A stretch of 64,000 bases of DNA from Fasciola hepatica (GCA_948099385.1 CANUEZ040000179.1:11798001-11862000), one strand, 5' to 3'; counted from the stretch's first letter, positions 46,359-58,355 are shown. Translations and numbers: made by a program. Notes: generated from the letters alone by a model not told the origin.

Positions 46359-48086
46359 TTTAGATTGAGTACTTGATCCACAGAATGACCTCCGATTCCA
46401 AACACTTAACGTCTAACCTCAACATTGCTGATACGGTGTTCCTACCGTATTCGGGCAGTGCTACGGAGACATCGATACTCGAACATAGTCTTTGTCTATC
46501 TTCTACTCTTTATTGACATGTTTTTGTGCCGTATAACTGCCACATTCCAAACACTACTCCTAACAAACAATCAGGTATCACGTAGACGTCACATATGGCG
46601 GAGGTTGGCAAAAACCAAACGCGCCCTCCGTATACGCGATGACACTATGTAATATCTGTCCACCTGGTGAGATGTAACTCCCCAAGTAAGAATATTTATG
46701 TACTTCAGCTAGAATTTTCCCTGCCAAGAAGAGGTTTGGTGTTGAGGCAACCCAGTCCTGGAACAACATTTTACACTTTGGAGGTGGAAGACGCGTCCCA
46801 AACATCAGTACACTGTTGTGTAGGCTATCTAAGAGAGCTTGTAACTTGCCTGGATCTCCACTCAGAAGAATAATATCGTTCGTTAATTTCCAAGTCAGAC
46901 AGTTTACTGCCTGAACGACGATCGACTCCGCTATTCTCACACGAGGATAGGGCTGTCTCAAGAATCAATTCAACAACAAAATTGGAGAGCAAGGGTAAAA
47001 GAGGGTGAGCCTGACAAACACCACTTTCCTTGGTGAACTTGGGTGAACAATCGCTGTAAGCACGAACTCCGCTTCGGCTGTTTGCATGCAAGCATTGGAA
47101 ATGATAAATAATCTTCTGTGGTATACCCTTCACTGAGAGGCAGCACCAGAGAGCTGTGCGGTCGACTGAGTCGAATACCGCTTTCAGATCAAGAAAAACT
47201 GAGGTCGTGGGCCTATGGAAGATGTGCCTGTGCTCTAAGGTTTGTCGAAGAGTAAAGATATGGTCTATACAACTACGACCGGGTCTGAAACTTGCTTGAT
47301 TCTTGCGCATACACATTCCACGGGGTGCTGGATAATCGGTAGGGAATAAGACCGGTGAGCAGTTTGGATGCGATACTTACCAGGAGCAATCCTCTGTGGT
47401 CTTCACATAAGGACCTCTCACCTTGTAAATCGGTACAATCACTGATTCATACCATTCCCTGGGAGTCCACTTGCTATCCCAAATAATTCGGAAGAGTTTT
47501 GTTAACTCCGAAACCAAACTTCGCCTCCATCCTTGAAAAAAGATGGAGGCAACCCATCCGGTCCAGGGGCTTTATACTTTTCCAAGTAGAATATTTACCG
47601 CCTAATCTCCATTTCTGATAGAGAAGCGATATCCACCTGCATTGTTCCGTTGGCAGGTATATTTGGAAGGTTCGCCGTTGAAGTGGGTCAACTGAATTTT
47701 TCCCTAAAGTGCTCCGTCCAACGCTCCAGACGACGTCCGTGAGAGTGAATCAGTGGACTGTTGGAATCCTTGATTAACTCACTTATACCGGGTTTCCCTT
47801 GACCGGTACCTCTAATCAAATGGGAAAGGTTGCGAGCATTGCCAATGGACGCAGCCTTTTCCATTTCTTTACATTTCGCAACCCACCACTGTTCACGATC
47901 ATTTCTCACGCTCCTAGTCGTTTGGCGACTCAGGGACTTACGCACTTCATTGAATGTGGCATCCGGAGGGACGGATCTGCGAGCACCCATCAGAGCAACT
48001 GATGTTGAAGTTATCCATCGTTTGTGAAACCGACTTGTACCAGAGTCCTGGATGGCATTGGAAGCGAGACGCGTGGCTTGTACCAT
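46359..48086 (-). pseudogene. RTE-like LINE family T, linker and reverse transcriptase
   Basis: - strand frames: 48,086-47,688 (linker: HKRWITSTSVALMGARRSV, REQWWVAKCKEMEKAASIGN, RRLERWTEHFREKF); 47,316-46,825 (QASFRPGRSCIDHIFTLRQT, SVFLDLKAVFDSVDR, GVRAYSDCSPKFTKESGV); 46,961-46,578 (FGTRLPPPKCKMLFQDW, YSYLGSYISPGG). The polymerase YADD position lies in a damaged stretch (DLEINERYYSS), so the catalytic pair is lost. There is no endonuclease in front: upstream is a shared 40-bp motif and a long (TA)n. A 5'-truncated, dead copy whose 3' end runs into the 591-bp duplication. Confidence 0.8.
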
Positions 48087-48118
48087 GTTTTGATTGTCAC
48101 AGTCTGAGACCGGATGTG

Positions 48119-48223
<105 letters not shown>

Positions 48224-48514
48224 GTGGTTTACTTCTGAGCTGATTCCAATTGTCTTGCAATATCATGGGTAGTTTTAGGATCGAAATTTCTCTCTTCTAA
48301 TAGTCTCTGATGGATATGGTTTGATGATAGCCTAAGATTAAATGAATCACTAGTAAATTCCCCGCGATACTACTTAACACTGGCGGATTTGAAATCGCGG
48401 TCGGTAGTAAGTGTTCTCAGATTCTGAAGTAACTGATCTGGGTACGGACAACGTTCTTGCCTTGTCGTTGACAGTAAATGTCGACGAAAGACAGTATTTT
48501 TGGTTTTGTTGATG

Positions 48515-49136
48515 GTCGTTCCAGGGAGCTTCTAAATGCCTCAGTATGGTCGGGGGTGGGTGTCTCAGGCTCCAAGATGGCCACTATTCCTGAAAGCCTC
48601 TCGAAATCCTCCCAAGTGATCTGTGTGTCTAACACAGCCTCTGCTGCGGAAGTTCTGTTCACTGCCTTCTCGTGATGGAGGTGTTCCCACTAGAGTGATG
48701 GGACGAGGGAAAGTACCCGGCGTTCTCCACTGAGTTGGCTGACTAATATTCAGTTTAGGAGAGGTGGCTAATCCCTGATTCCAGACCAACCATGGATGGC
48801 GTATGAGGCGTGCAACGGTACGCTCAGTGGCATCTTTGGCGGAAGGGTTTACTGGGCACCCAGGAGTTTTGGCCTCATCCAAAGGGCGTATGAAGTGAGC
48901 AATCAGCCACCGGCCCTCAGTGGGGTAGGCACCCCAAGTGTTGTTTCGCTGCCTTTCGGGTTAAGCTTTGGATATATAAAAGCTCCAGTTGTAAATCCCT
49001 GAGAAAACCACCTACTTTGGCTTGTGCAACCTGACAGTGACGCACCCACAAGCAAATCATGAACTCGGACTATCTACCCCTTCCTCCTCGATTGTACCTT
49101 GTTTTGATTGGCACAGTCAGAAACCGGACAGGTATG

Positions 49137-49138
<2 letters not shown>
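48515..49138. repeat. Dispersed repeat next to RTE copies (copy 1 of about 3)
   Basis: 48,515-48,900 matches, in the opposite orientation, 51,790-52,140; 48,520-48,700 also matches 42,895-43,085. Shared words include ATGCCTCAGTAT, CCTGAAAGCCTCTCGAAAT, GGAGATGTTCCCA-like and ACCATGG(A/G)TGGCGTATGAGGCGT. Coding on either strand is unconvincing. It could be a 5' region of an RTE family or an unrelated short element carried along. Confidence 0.6.

Positions 49139-49189
<51 letters not shown>
49139..49189. repeat. (TA)n microsatellite at the 3' end of RTE copy S1
   Basis: About 50 bp of pure TA. It is adjacent to the - strand 3' UTR of S1, so it may be the element's tail or its target. Confidence 0.97.
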
Positions 49190-49191
<2 letters not shown>

Positions 49192-49994
49192 CACTGGCTT
49201 GAAACCCAGTATGGTGCCAAAGCAACAACAGCAATGGCAAAAATAGAAGGAAAATATGACAGTATAAAAGAGAGATAGAAAACGAGTAAAATGCTGTGAC
49301 TTTTTCACCGTACACCTTTTGATGTTTTTTGTCGTTTTCCTTGTCGGAATGACATTTTTGTGATTACAAAGCTTGAGAGTCCTGCAGACAGCACAGCATC
49401 CGCTCCACTGATTTCTGTTTTCAGCAATGTCCCCCAACGTCCCTAACCAGCAAAAATCCTCGTCCTTTGGGCCCGAACCAGAGAGGCGGGAAGCTCCAAC
49501 CAAAGCCAATGCTGATTCTAGCTGATTTATAAATCTACGCCAAGTCGTGGCCTGACGGCCGCGTCCCTACTTCCAGCCTTTCCCAGCACGTGAAAATGGA
49601 GCACGGAAAAGTGAACGATGGGCAGAAATTCATAAAACAATGCCAGGGCAACGGGGGCGGCGCAGAGCGATCACTTAGTTATGAGGGTCACTGTCATTGC
49701 CTAACACGGGACTGCGCACCTGATCATTACTCACTCGATGTCTCCACCAGAGGCGAGCAATGCCTCGGAGATGTTGGTTGTCGAACATAGAAAGACTCTG
49801 AGCGTCCTCAACGCAGAGGGGTCAGGTCTCAACCGTAGAGTAAAACACTACGAACCGCGGCAACGTACATCCGTCCTTCAATTGATAGCCCGATGTTACG
49901 GCGACGCCACAGGTGTCACAAATTTGCGAAAGCTGCTCTAACCGATCTCCTCCCTAACGCCATCTCCAGCTCCAAAGGTACTTAGAGTTGTTGA

Positions 49995-50429
49995 CTAACT
50001 GAAGCTGATAACCACAAGGAGTGAATGCAACACAGGCTCCTGCCAATCTTGCAAGACCACTTTGCATTTGGAAGGCGCAAAATGCATACCATATCTGGAT
50101 ACCTGAATCGCCAAGCGGTTCGCGGCGTTTTGTACTTCCCGTGCATTATCACTCATCAGGGCGATATCATCGGCATATTCCAATTCGAAAGCTCTATTTC
50201 CTGGGATAAGTTCAACTCCACCGTTTGAAAGGCCAGACAAGGCATTCCGTAGAACATCCTCAATGGCAAAGTTGAGGAGAAGTGGAGATACAGGACAACC
50301 TTGTCGAACTCCACTGGAGACGACAAAAGGGGACGAAAGCTGGCTGTAGTCCCTAACTTGATCTGAGGTGTGACGGTACAACTCTTTAAGGAGAGACATA
50401 CTTCTCCGGGACACTATTTTGCAAAACAA
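49995..50429 (-). CDS. LINE S1: reverse transcriptase core fragment
   Basis: Open - strand frame of about 144 codons: SLLKELYRHTSDQVRDYSQL, VSSGVRQGCPVSPLLLNFAI, EDVLRNALSGL, FELEYADDIALMSDNAREVQ with an intact YADD, and MHFAPSKCKVVLQDW. These are the palm-domain blocks of an RTE reverse transcriptase. It is the only RTE copy here with a clean YADD, though the frame breaks on both sides. Confidence 0.85.
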   Translation of the reverse strand: MFCKIVSRRSMSLLKELYRHTSDQVRDYSQLSSPFVVSSGVRQGCPVSPLLLNFAIEDVLRNALSGLSNGGVELIPGNRAFELEYADDIALMSDNAREVQNAANRLAIQVSRYGMHFAPSKCKVVLQDWQEPVLHSLLVVISFS

Positions 50430-50829
50430 ATTCCATAGTGCAGTTCTATCGACAGAGTCGAAGCTACGCGAATGTCTTAGAACACGATGACTGTTGGTCT
50501 TTAGAAAGTGTGACGGTGCTCCAGCATTTGTCGAAGGGTGAAGATTCGATCGACATGTCTATAACCGGCGTGAAACCCAGTCTGCTCCTCGTGGGTCTGA
50601 TCTTCATGCGTCTTGGTACAACCTGCGAAGTATAACAGTCGCAAGCAGCTTCGAAGCCGTTGGGATAAGGCTTACACCCCTATGGTTAGCACGTTCAGTG
50701 CGCGAACCCTAAAGATGGAAACAACAATCGATTCCCCACACAAGAACCGAACCTGCTCGGAATTCCAAACTTTGAAGAACAAAACATGAAGTCCTCTAAC
50801 TAGCTGCACCTTACCATCTTTAAAAGAAG

Positions 50830-51225
50830 CTAGTCGAAGGTCATTGGAGCCCGACGATCTGTTGCATCTTGAGGCCTCAGTTTATGTAAGAGGTTGTGGA
50901 GCTTTTGGTGAAAGGTATCTGGGCTGCAATTGGTGGATGCATATGCCGAAACAACGGACAGGTTACGTCTATCGGAGCGGTGAATGCTCACTTTGCACGA
51001 ACCTTTGAGTCTCACTGCGCATAAACGACTGTCTACTGAGATCCAGTCTAGCAGTGCCACTTCAGCTCTTTTACTGAGAACAATGTCATTTCCAGAAAGG
51101 TCAAAAGCCGTAGCTTCAGCGTCTCCAGAAAGGTGTAAATAAGACTTCACGGGACGATTCGATGGGAGCGTCAATCGAATGATGGGACTGGAGTCTTGAA
51201 TGCGAGTCTTTTGAAAGCAAAGCAC
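50830..51225 (-). CDS. LINE S1: endonuclease fragment
   Basis: Open - strand frame of about 131 codons: MLCFQKTRIQDSSPIIRLTL (the usual ETRIQD is KTRIQD, so the catalytic Glu is Lys), SGDAEATAFDLSGNDIVLSK, LLDWISVDSRLCAVRLKGSC and NLSVVSAYASTNCSPDTF. Typical RTE endonuclease middle part. The GDFN block is not reached before the frame ends. Confidence 0.75.
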   Translation of the reverse strand: MLCFQKTRIQDSSPIIRLTLPSNRPVKSYLHLSGDAEATAFDLSGNDIVLSKRAEVALLDWISVDSRLCAVRLKGSCKVSIHRSDRRNLSVVSAYASTNCSPDTFHQKLHNLLHKLRPQDATDRRAPMTFD

Positions 51226-52140
51226 ATCAACGACAAGGGATTCAAGCGTACGAGCTAAACCCGCCTGTTATCCTACACGCATTAGTGTTCTCACGTTGAA
51301 CGTGGCTGATTAGAATGGGCGTCGAGGACAAGGCAGGGCATCAGCCGGTGGTAGCAGGTTCTTTGAGACCCGAAAGCCAGTCGAAGAAGAACGAGAGAAC
51401 ATAGCCGGAATTCCCACCAATGGCACTACAACAGATACGGTCGACCGAGGGTCCTGTGGGGTCTGGTAAAGGAGAAAAGTGAGGAGGGGAAGTGGGTACT
51501 GTGAAATAAGTTTGGAAGCGATCTGGTGCGCGCGTGAAAGGACTCATTGTATGATTTGTGTCTTCCATGGCTGTTGCGTTTTGAGCTGTTGTCCTTCTCG
51601 GTCGCTCAGTGCATAATAGACATTTTTATTCGCGGATGAACCTTTAGCGTTTGTTCATCCAAGCGCGTCCTGTATGGCAGAAGTGTTGGTCGAGGTGAGC
51701 CGATGGCCGATTGTATGGTTCATTCGCCTCATCTAGAAATCTCTTGGAGCAGGTGACTGAATGCTCAGTTCATTCACCTTTCGGATCAAGGTAGACATTC
51801 TGGGTGCCCAGTACACTTCTCTCCGCCAGAGGTGCAGATGAGCATACCGTTGTACGCCTCATACGCCACCCATGGTTGGTTTGGAACCAGGGTTTAGCCC
51901 TCTCCTAGACTGACTATTAATCAGCCAACTCGGTGGAAAGCGCCGGGTATTCGCTTTCGTCCTCTCATTTTAATGGGAACATCTCCGTCATGAGAAATTA
52001 GTGAGTAGGACTTCCTCAGCAGAGGATATACCACACACACGATCATTTAGGAGCATTTCGAGAGGCTTTCAGGAAGAGTGGCCATCTCGGAGCATGAGAC
52101 ACTGACCCGCGGCTATACTGAGGCATTTGGAGGCCACGAG

Positions 52141-53149
52141 AATAAGCAGCTGACAAGAACACATGTACAAAGCAGTTTCAGTCTCACTGCAACGATCACT
52201 ATCTGTGATTTGGCCAAGGTTAGGCTAAATAAGCTTGGTTACAAAATTCAACATTTTTCGTGAATGTGAGGTCTATCCCCTGTGTTTGTAAAGTAACTTG
52301 TGTTGGAACTTACTATAAATTCTACTGATGTTGATAGTCGGCAGGTATCAAGTTTCAGTCTGAACTGAACATTCTCCAGAACAGCAGGTTAATGGTCAGA
52401 GGGAATATCAATTCAGAAAAGCGCGTCAAGGGTAGAAAGAATAAAAGCGGTGGAGAAGCCGAAGACAAAGTAGTAATTGGAAATCATGGAAAAAAGGAGA
52501 CCATAAGCAACTTACACCACTGGCCGCAACACCTAGCCATATCACTATTTCCAATCACCTGGAGGGCGGGTCTCGTGAAAGCCTCGGAAATCTAACACGT
52601 CCACTGGTCAAGGTTTTCACAGCTTTTGCCATGTCGTAAACCTTACCTCCCAACCACTAGTCAAGAATCGCGGGAGTTTGCAGCATTCGCATTCTTGGTT
52701 TCCATTCTGAGCTGTATCTCCAACTGTCTATGCAACAACAGTCCTCATTCCTTGGGTCTTTTCCGACAAGTCAGGTCGCACCAACTGAGGCTAGTGTGGA
52801 TGCAACGTTTTCTTATATCTCGCCAAACTTTAGATTGACTACCGCATGACTTCTTCCAGCCATCTTCGGAATGCTTAAATATTCATGATAAGACAGACAG
52901 TAAGCAGAGCATATCACACGACAGAAGCAGTGATGTAAGGTATCTGTCCACACCCAATACATGACGAAGAATTTCAAAGTTACTTACACGGTGTTGCCAC
53001 CAAATATGGTGCTACGGACTCTCAGTCGTGTTTTCATATTTGCAAACGATACACACGAAGGTTTATATCCATATTGTTCATGACTATACATTTGTAATGC
53101 TTTGGACTATGGTGCTTCCAATTTACCCAACGATACATTATTTTCACAG
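52141..53149. other. Mostly unrecognised; RTE family T 3' debris at about 52,498-52,640
   Basis: 52,498-52,640 resembles 46,095-46,250 (words CTTACACCACTG-CCG, CCATATCACT, TCTAACACGTCC, TTTTGCCATGTC). This is a diverged piece of the family T 3' end. The rest shows nothing recognisable up to the nardilysin exon. Confidence 0.5.
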
Positions 53150-53167
53150 CTCCTTGGATATCGTAAA

Positions 53168-53410
53168 ATGATGCCACAGAAGGCCGATGCAAATTTTACT
53201 CTGGAAAAAAGCCTAATTGATCACCGGTCTTACAAATTTTTCACTCTGGGAAATGGCATGCGTGTGATTGTGATCTCCAGTTTAAAAGCGGGTGAGGATC
53301 CCTCATTCGAACCCAGTTCGGATGAGGATGCATCCGAGGATTTGGATGATTCTGATATCCCAGAAGCTACGGATGACATGGAGGAAGTTTGCGAAGTAAT
53401 GGAGAACAAG
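53168..53410 (+). CDS. Nardilysin-like M16 metallopeptidase, first visible coding exon
   Basis: The exon reads MMPQKADANFTLEKSLIDHR, then SYKFFTLGNGMRVIVISSLK, then an acidic run (EPSSDEDASEDLDDSDIPEA, DDMEEVCEVMENK). An M16 N-terminal strand (Y-L-NG--V-LISD) followed by an acidic insert is the hallmark of nardilysin, a zinc peptidase that cleaves at paired basic residues. The exon ends at AAG|GTCAGT (donor at 53,411, phase 0). The start is uncertain: tandem ATGs lie at 53,168 and 53,171, and an acceptor-like TTATTTTCACAG ends at 53,149, so the exon could begin at 53,150 by cis- or spliced-leader splicing. It joins in frame to the exon at 58,356. Base use is AT-richer than the surrounding elements. 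Host gene, not mobile. Confidence 0.8.
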
Positions 53411-53984
53411 GTCAGTAAAATTATGATTGCTGCTCAACGACTTGTATTTTCGAAACTTTGGTTAACTCGAATTTATACGCTGTGCTTTTGTGAAGTTTAT
53501 CTCAGAAGAAAGTACTTTTTTATAAGCTGACTTAGGTTGAAAGATGTATATGCACATTTTGGATGCAGCACGAGATAACCGATAATGTGATCTTCCGGAC
53601 CAAAATTATCTAAATTACTAGGTTCATTTAAATTTCTGCATCTGCAAATAAATTTCGCGGCTCTTCTCCGTGCTTACGTATAAGTAAAATGGGAGGGCCA
53701 CACCGTATAGCCTAAAACGCCTGCTGGACCGTTAGGGATAACCAACAACATGACCCTGAGTCTTGGAGTGGTGAACCATTGAAGTTGTGGTGGTCAGACT
53801 GTATGGAGCCATATTGGTGTTCGAATAATGCGAGCGTGAGTTCCCGATGAAACACTTATTAAGCTTTTGACTCTAGGAGTTTACTGTGCTTTTTTATTTC
53901 GCAGATCCAACACAAGCCACCCCTGGCGGAGAAACACCAGACCTTGTATATTACAGTGGTTCTAATTGATCATCCCAACGAGAC

Positions 53985-55128
53985 TACGCCTTGGCGTTGT
54001 GTGATGGCTTGCGTGCCTTCATGACCCAAAGAGATATGCAGGACGGCTTCCTTAAGCCAGAGATCCAATCATGCCTGACAGATCGATGGATGGAGGCCAG
54101 ACGGAGTCCTGTCTCAAAGTCAGTTGATGGGAAACCTCTGGTTCTAACGACTATGCCCCTGGAGAGGTCATGTCAGCGAATAAACACGGAGAGAAGCAGT
54201 TTGCCGGTCTAAAAACCTCCACTAAATGTACATAGGAGTGGAGTACCTGGGGTTTCTCTCGACGGTGGGAAAAGTCGTCGCACTTCACTGGGCAGCTATC
54301 GCCCGCCTAAGGTGGGAAGCACCCAGCCCTAAGGATGCTTCCCCGTCCACGTTCTGCCTGCTCCATTGGGTGCATGGGGCTGAGGACTGAATCCGAAAAG
54401 CGGATCGATAAGAAAACACCAGCGAACAAAAGACAAAACGCATGCAGTAATCAGGTCTCACGTAACAGACCAGAAGAAGTTCCTTCACGGGTGCTTCGGT
54501 CACGTTCCCGTGCTGGATGACTGCCCCTCTGCCTTGTGGGTCAAACTTTTGAGTGAAAGGCTCTGGTTAGGGTTCCCGATGAAAAACCCCTTCTGCATTG
54601 TGGGCAGCCGTGAGGTATGATTTACCCAGGGATCTCCAACGGTCAATCGGAAAACATTCCTTATCTCTCTGTTCTTCATCCTTTACGTTCCAATTCTAAA
54701 TGCGTGCGAGTAGCCACAATGAGTCGTGATCGTGAACTTGTAGCCCTCGAAAAGGGTAGCAAATTAGAGATAGGGGGAAAAAAAGAATCAATTCTCCGAC
54801 CTAAGCATCCTCTTCACTTAGCTGCTTTCAATGTCCGCATGCTTTATCAAACGGGTCAACGGGGGCCCTAGCTAGAATTCTTGAAACCTTTAACATGGAA
54901 GTGTGTTGTCTCCGAAGCACGCATACAAGACCTAACTTCAGTGTTAACACTTCGCTCCCCAGATACAAGCTCAGCTTCTCGTTTCACTCCTCGCGTGTCG
55001 GGTGATTCAGTGTCTAGTGCTCGTAGTCAGGCTGGTGTTGGCATCGCTCTGAGCCTGAAGGCTGAGCGTGCATTGCTCGACTGGATCCCAGTCAGCAGCC
55101 GTCTGTGTGCAGTTCGGTATAGTTTAGA
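53985..55128 (+). pseudogene. RTE-like LINE copy R6: 5' UTR and start of endonuclease
   Basis: The 5' UTR-like start (53,987-54,130) is shared with R2 at 40,620-40,760. Coding traces follow: LHLAAFNVRMLYQTGQRG (54,815-54,868), then after a stop CVVSEARIQD (catalytic Glu retained), GVGIALSLKAERALLDWIPV and SSRLCAVR (to about 55,112). The element stops abruptly where the 591-bp duplication begins. Its endonuclease differs from the R1/R2/R4/R5 group and lacks their shared stop, so it is a separate subfamily. Confidence 0.75.
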
Positions 55129-55719
55129 ATATTGTCATAATGGAGAAAACAGCGTAGTGGTACACGTTCTGGATGGCACGAGCATTTTTAACTGATACCA
55201 GACAAACTGCCCATTGGGGATGATGGCTCTCTGGGTAGTTCAGATCGAACGATTACCGACAGCCGGAATAAGTATTGACCTTATTATTGAAGGAGGTATT
55301 CGGAAGAATCCGACGATGCAGTTGAGTTCAGTTTTCGGTTGCCACCCTCCGGCATCGTCTAGTAAAAGGCGAAAAGAATAGAAGTATAGTGATAAAGATT
55401 CAAAAAAGTCAAATTATCAAGCGGAATTCAAGACGGCAAGGCAAGAGTCCGAATGCACTTACACCACTGACCGTGACATTTGTCCATATCACTTAATATT
55501 TCCAACCATTTGTTGGGCGCATCACGTAGACCCCAACCTAGAAGTCTAACACGTCCTATGTGGCCAAGTCCACTCGTCTAGGCTTTCATACCTTTTTGCC
55601 ATGTCATTTACTGGCCACCTCGACTTACCTTCCAATCGCTATTCGGCTCCGAGAACAGCGTACGCTGAGGAATTCTGTCGGTGAGCATGCGTTACCCATG
55701 TCCCAACCACCTGAACCTG
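55129..55719. repeat. 591-bp duplication, copy 2 (inside the nardilysin intron)
   Basis: Almost identical to 45,768-46,358, same orientation, offset exactly 9,361 bases with no indels. Left neighbour is the broken endonuclease of R6. Right of it, a diverged repeat of an internal motif (TTATTGAAGGAGGTATT) occurs at 55,721. Confidence 0.95.
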
Positions 55720-56255
55720 ATTATTGAAGGAGGTATTGGGGAAAATCCGACGAGGCAGACCTAGTGTTTCTAATTCTGTGGCATGACATCGGAAGCCCTG
55801 CCGTTGACAGCGGTTATCATCACGAGTTTTACCTGTGGAAACCGATCACGCGTCAGTGATCCGTAAATTAGCTATCGGGTTCTGCACCGTCTTGTAAGAC
55901 TAGGATTATCGAAGACCAACGAAAAAAGAATAATGAGTCATGTTCGGGCAGAAGTGCAGAAAAGTAGAAAAATAGCCATCCGAACATCATATCTTGCTGG
56001 AGGTCATGGGTATCACCTTTTGTCCGCAAAGCAGCACGGCGCGTCCGGTAAGCTCAAGAGTTCTTGCAACTTCCGGTCGATGCGAGAGTTGTGAAACATC
56101 GCTCAATGAACAAAGCTTTCGTTATCACCAGATTCTGTCCGAAAAGGAAAAAAACTGATGATAGGTTCGACTAATTTATGTGTAACGTGATGTTTCGATC
56201 GTGATGAATACACCACAGAGCTCCTCATGGTTATGTTAATCACTAGTTTTTCCAT
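55720..56255. other. No recognisable feature
   Basis: Intron DNA without a recognised element, apart from the diverged GAAGGAGGTATT motif at its left end. Confidence 0.5.
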
Positions 56256-57945
56256 CATCATCATCATCGTACGGCGCTAAACAGCAGGGCCAGCTCCACT
56301 GACCACTGCCTTTCTCATCATGCTGTAAGTTGGAACAGAAAGAATGAGTACACAAGATGGACAAGGAGTGAACCTATAAGGGTAGGAAAAGGAAACAGCG
56401 TCCCAGTAGCCAACACACTGAATACACAGTCTAACTGTACAAATAGGCATTGAATAATCATTCTGACTCAACTGAAAGTGACAACACAATCACCACTGTT
56501 CACGGTTCGCTGCCCTATCCTTCAGTGCCTCCAGCCAACTGGTTGTGGTTCAAAAGATCACTCAACTGGTTGAGTGATCTTTTGAACCACAACCACGAAG
56601 ACGTGAGACATCTACTTTTTCCAAGTTCGCTGTACATTTTCTTATTCCCTGTTGCCGCGTCATCCGTTGATCTCCACGTGATTTCTTCCATTTCCTAGTA
56701 CGAATGGCACAATACGGTAGACATGTGTTTGCCGTACGCAACACATGCCCTAACCAACTAAGTCTAGTAATCTGGATACACTGTGAAAGAAACTCCTCTG
56801 AACTAGTAACCAGTAATACATTTCTGATTGCGGCATTGTTCGTTCGGTCATTCCCTCCAATCTTCGCGATACTTCTCAAACATCGATGGTCGAAAATCCC
56901 AAAGCGACGAACATTTTCATCATACAAACTCCATGTCTCGCAGCTATACAACAAAACTCAACACACCGTGGCACAATACACACAGTCTTTTGACTTCAGT
57001 GAAAAATCAGGTCGACTTGATGATTGTTTCAATGCACTATACACCGCTGAGCCTTGGATACGCGCATGCTCACCTCGACTACCGTCTTCACGCTGTTGCT
57101 GAGATAAGTGAAGCGGTCGACAGTTATTCTCCCCATCAAGCATCGAGCTCGGAATCGTTGACGTCCAGTCTTGTAGCACCACTTTACACTTTGAAGGCAC
57201 AGAGCGCATGCCGAATGAAGCTACAGCTCTTGCGAGTCTGTCTAGTGCACATTGCGCATGTTCCGTGCATTCGAACAAGCAGGTAAGTTTGTTGGCGTAA
57301 TTGGGGTCACATAGCTTCTCAGCATTTGCTAATTCGACACCTACATTCTGTAGGTTTCACAATACATCCTCCATTATTTCGTCCATGACGAAGTTGAACA
57401 GGAATGGAGACATAGGACATCCCCGTCGAACACCGCTGGTCGTTTCGAACCGACCGAATAGTTCACCGTAAACTGTAACGCGGCCAGAAGTATGAGAATA
57501 CAACGATCTCAGTAGGTTCATGAACTTCTGGGGCATACATTTTCGATAAAGAGCACTGAAAAGCGCTTTTCGGTCAACTGAATCGAAGGCGCCTTTCAAG
57601 TTTTGGGAATCCATTGCTGTCTATCGACGGTGTGTATGTGTAACGCGTCTCAAGTGACGGACGAAGAGTAAAAATCTGGTCGATGCATCCTCGACCTGGG
57701 CGGAATCCGGCCTGTTGTTCGCGGGTGTTCCTCTCGCGAGCCGGTGTAAGACGGTGCAGTAGAATTGAGGCTAATACTTTGATGGCTATCGGAATTAAGC
57801 TAATCCCACGATGATTACTGCAGTCATTGCGCCTTCCCTTCTTGAAGATGGGAACAATCAATGACTCACCCCATAATAACGGAATATACTCCTCTTCCCA
57901 AACGTCACGGGTGGAGGTGGTAAGTGATTCATAACAGCATATCTA
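56256..57945 (-). mobile_element. RTE-like LINE family R, 5'-truncated copy R3
   Basis: - strand: reverse transcriptase from 57,861 (FKKGRRNDCSNHRGISLIPI, EQQAGFRPGRGCIDQIFTLR), a frame break at the position coding FLDLKGAFDS (now MDSQNLKGAFDS in a new frame), YGELFGRFETTSGVRRGCPM, then YANK instead of YADD (about 57,275), CETWSLYDENVRRFGIFDHR and RLSWLGHVLRTANT (about 56,735-56,780), 3' UTR and a (GAT)n-type tail at 56,259-56,272. It lies in the nardilysin intron, opposite to the gene. Positions 57,364-57,870 are almost identical to R4 61,064-61,566, while the rest is clearly more diverged. Confidence 0.85.
56541..56594. repeat. Perfect 26-bp inverted repeat with a 2-bp centre
   Basis: Arms 56,541-56,566 and 56,569-56,594 (GGTTGTGGTTCAAAAGATCA... 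and its exact complement). It lies within the R3 C-terminal coding region. The R4 equivalent has no left arm, so the arm was gained in R3. Confidence 0.95.
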
Positions 57946-58355
57946 CTGAGTTTGAAAAGAAACGGGTCAGGTTCGTCGGGATCGGATGTTATTCTCCTCT
58001 GCAAGTCCCAGAGACGGGTTGCCGGTTTTTACTTATTGCAGTAACCTTCAAGGTTATGAAGTTTATCTCTTCCACGGCACTTAGCGCAACCATGGAACAA
58101 AATATCTACCACCAATGGTCCCTTATCTTATGAACTTACTTTACGCAAACTGTCCCACTTAGCTTGTGTTATGACAATTTCGGGCTATATAAACAGATGT
58201 TAATCAAACTTGCCATACATCTTAGACTGCCTAAAAGAACGTGATGTATTGTTAGTAGTGGCGAACCACTAACTTGTTCTGTCCGTTCTGTGCGTGGTCA
58301 CAGCAGTAAAACCGGCTCTTCTTCCGTCTTTCCCGTACAAATTATCTGTATTCAG

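Larger units (their letters stand above)
49190..52140 (-). mobile_element. RTE-like LINE family S, copy S1
   Basis: - strand order: 5' repeat region (52,140-51,600), endonuclease (51,225-50,830), gap with frameshifted blocks near 50,640-50,430 (EEQTGFHAGYRHVDRIFTLR-like), reverse transcriptase (50,429-49,995), C-terminal region (about 49,980-49,720), then W-GTLGDIAENRNQWSGCC (about 49,470-49,405), the usual RTE ending, a 3' UTR and (TA)n. The 3' UTR is partly shared with 58,650-58,800. Frameshifts between domains show it is not functional. Confidence 0.82.
53411..58355 (+). other. Intron between the two nardilysin-like exons, loaded with RTE debris
   Basis: Bounded by GTCAGT (53,411) and TTATCTGTATTCAG (ends 58,355); both flanking exon ends are phase 0. 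It contains R6 (53,985-55,128), the 591-bp duplication (55,129-55,719), unrecognised DNA (55,720-56,255), R3 (56,256-57,945) and 400 bp of unrecognised DNA before the acceptor. Confidence 0.75.

Noticed and set aside
48417..48662. 81-codon - strand frame that looks protein-like
   Set aside because: The two related repeat copies (42.9 and 52.0 kb) do not keep this frame open, so coding is not supported.
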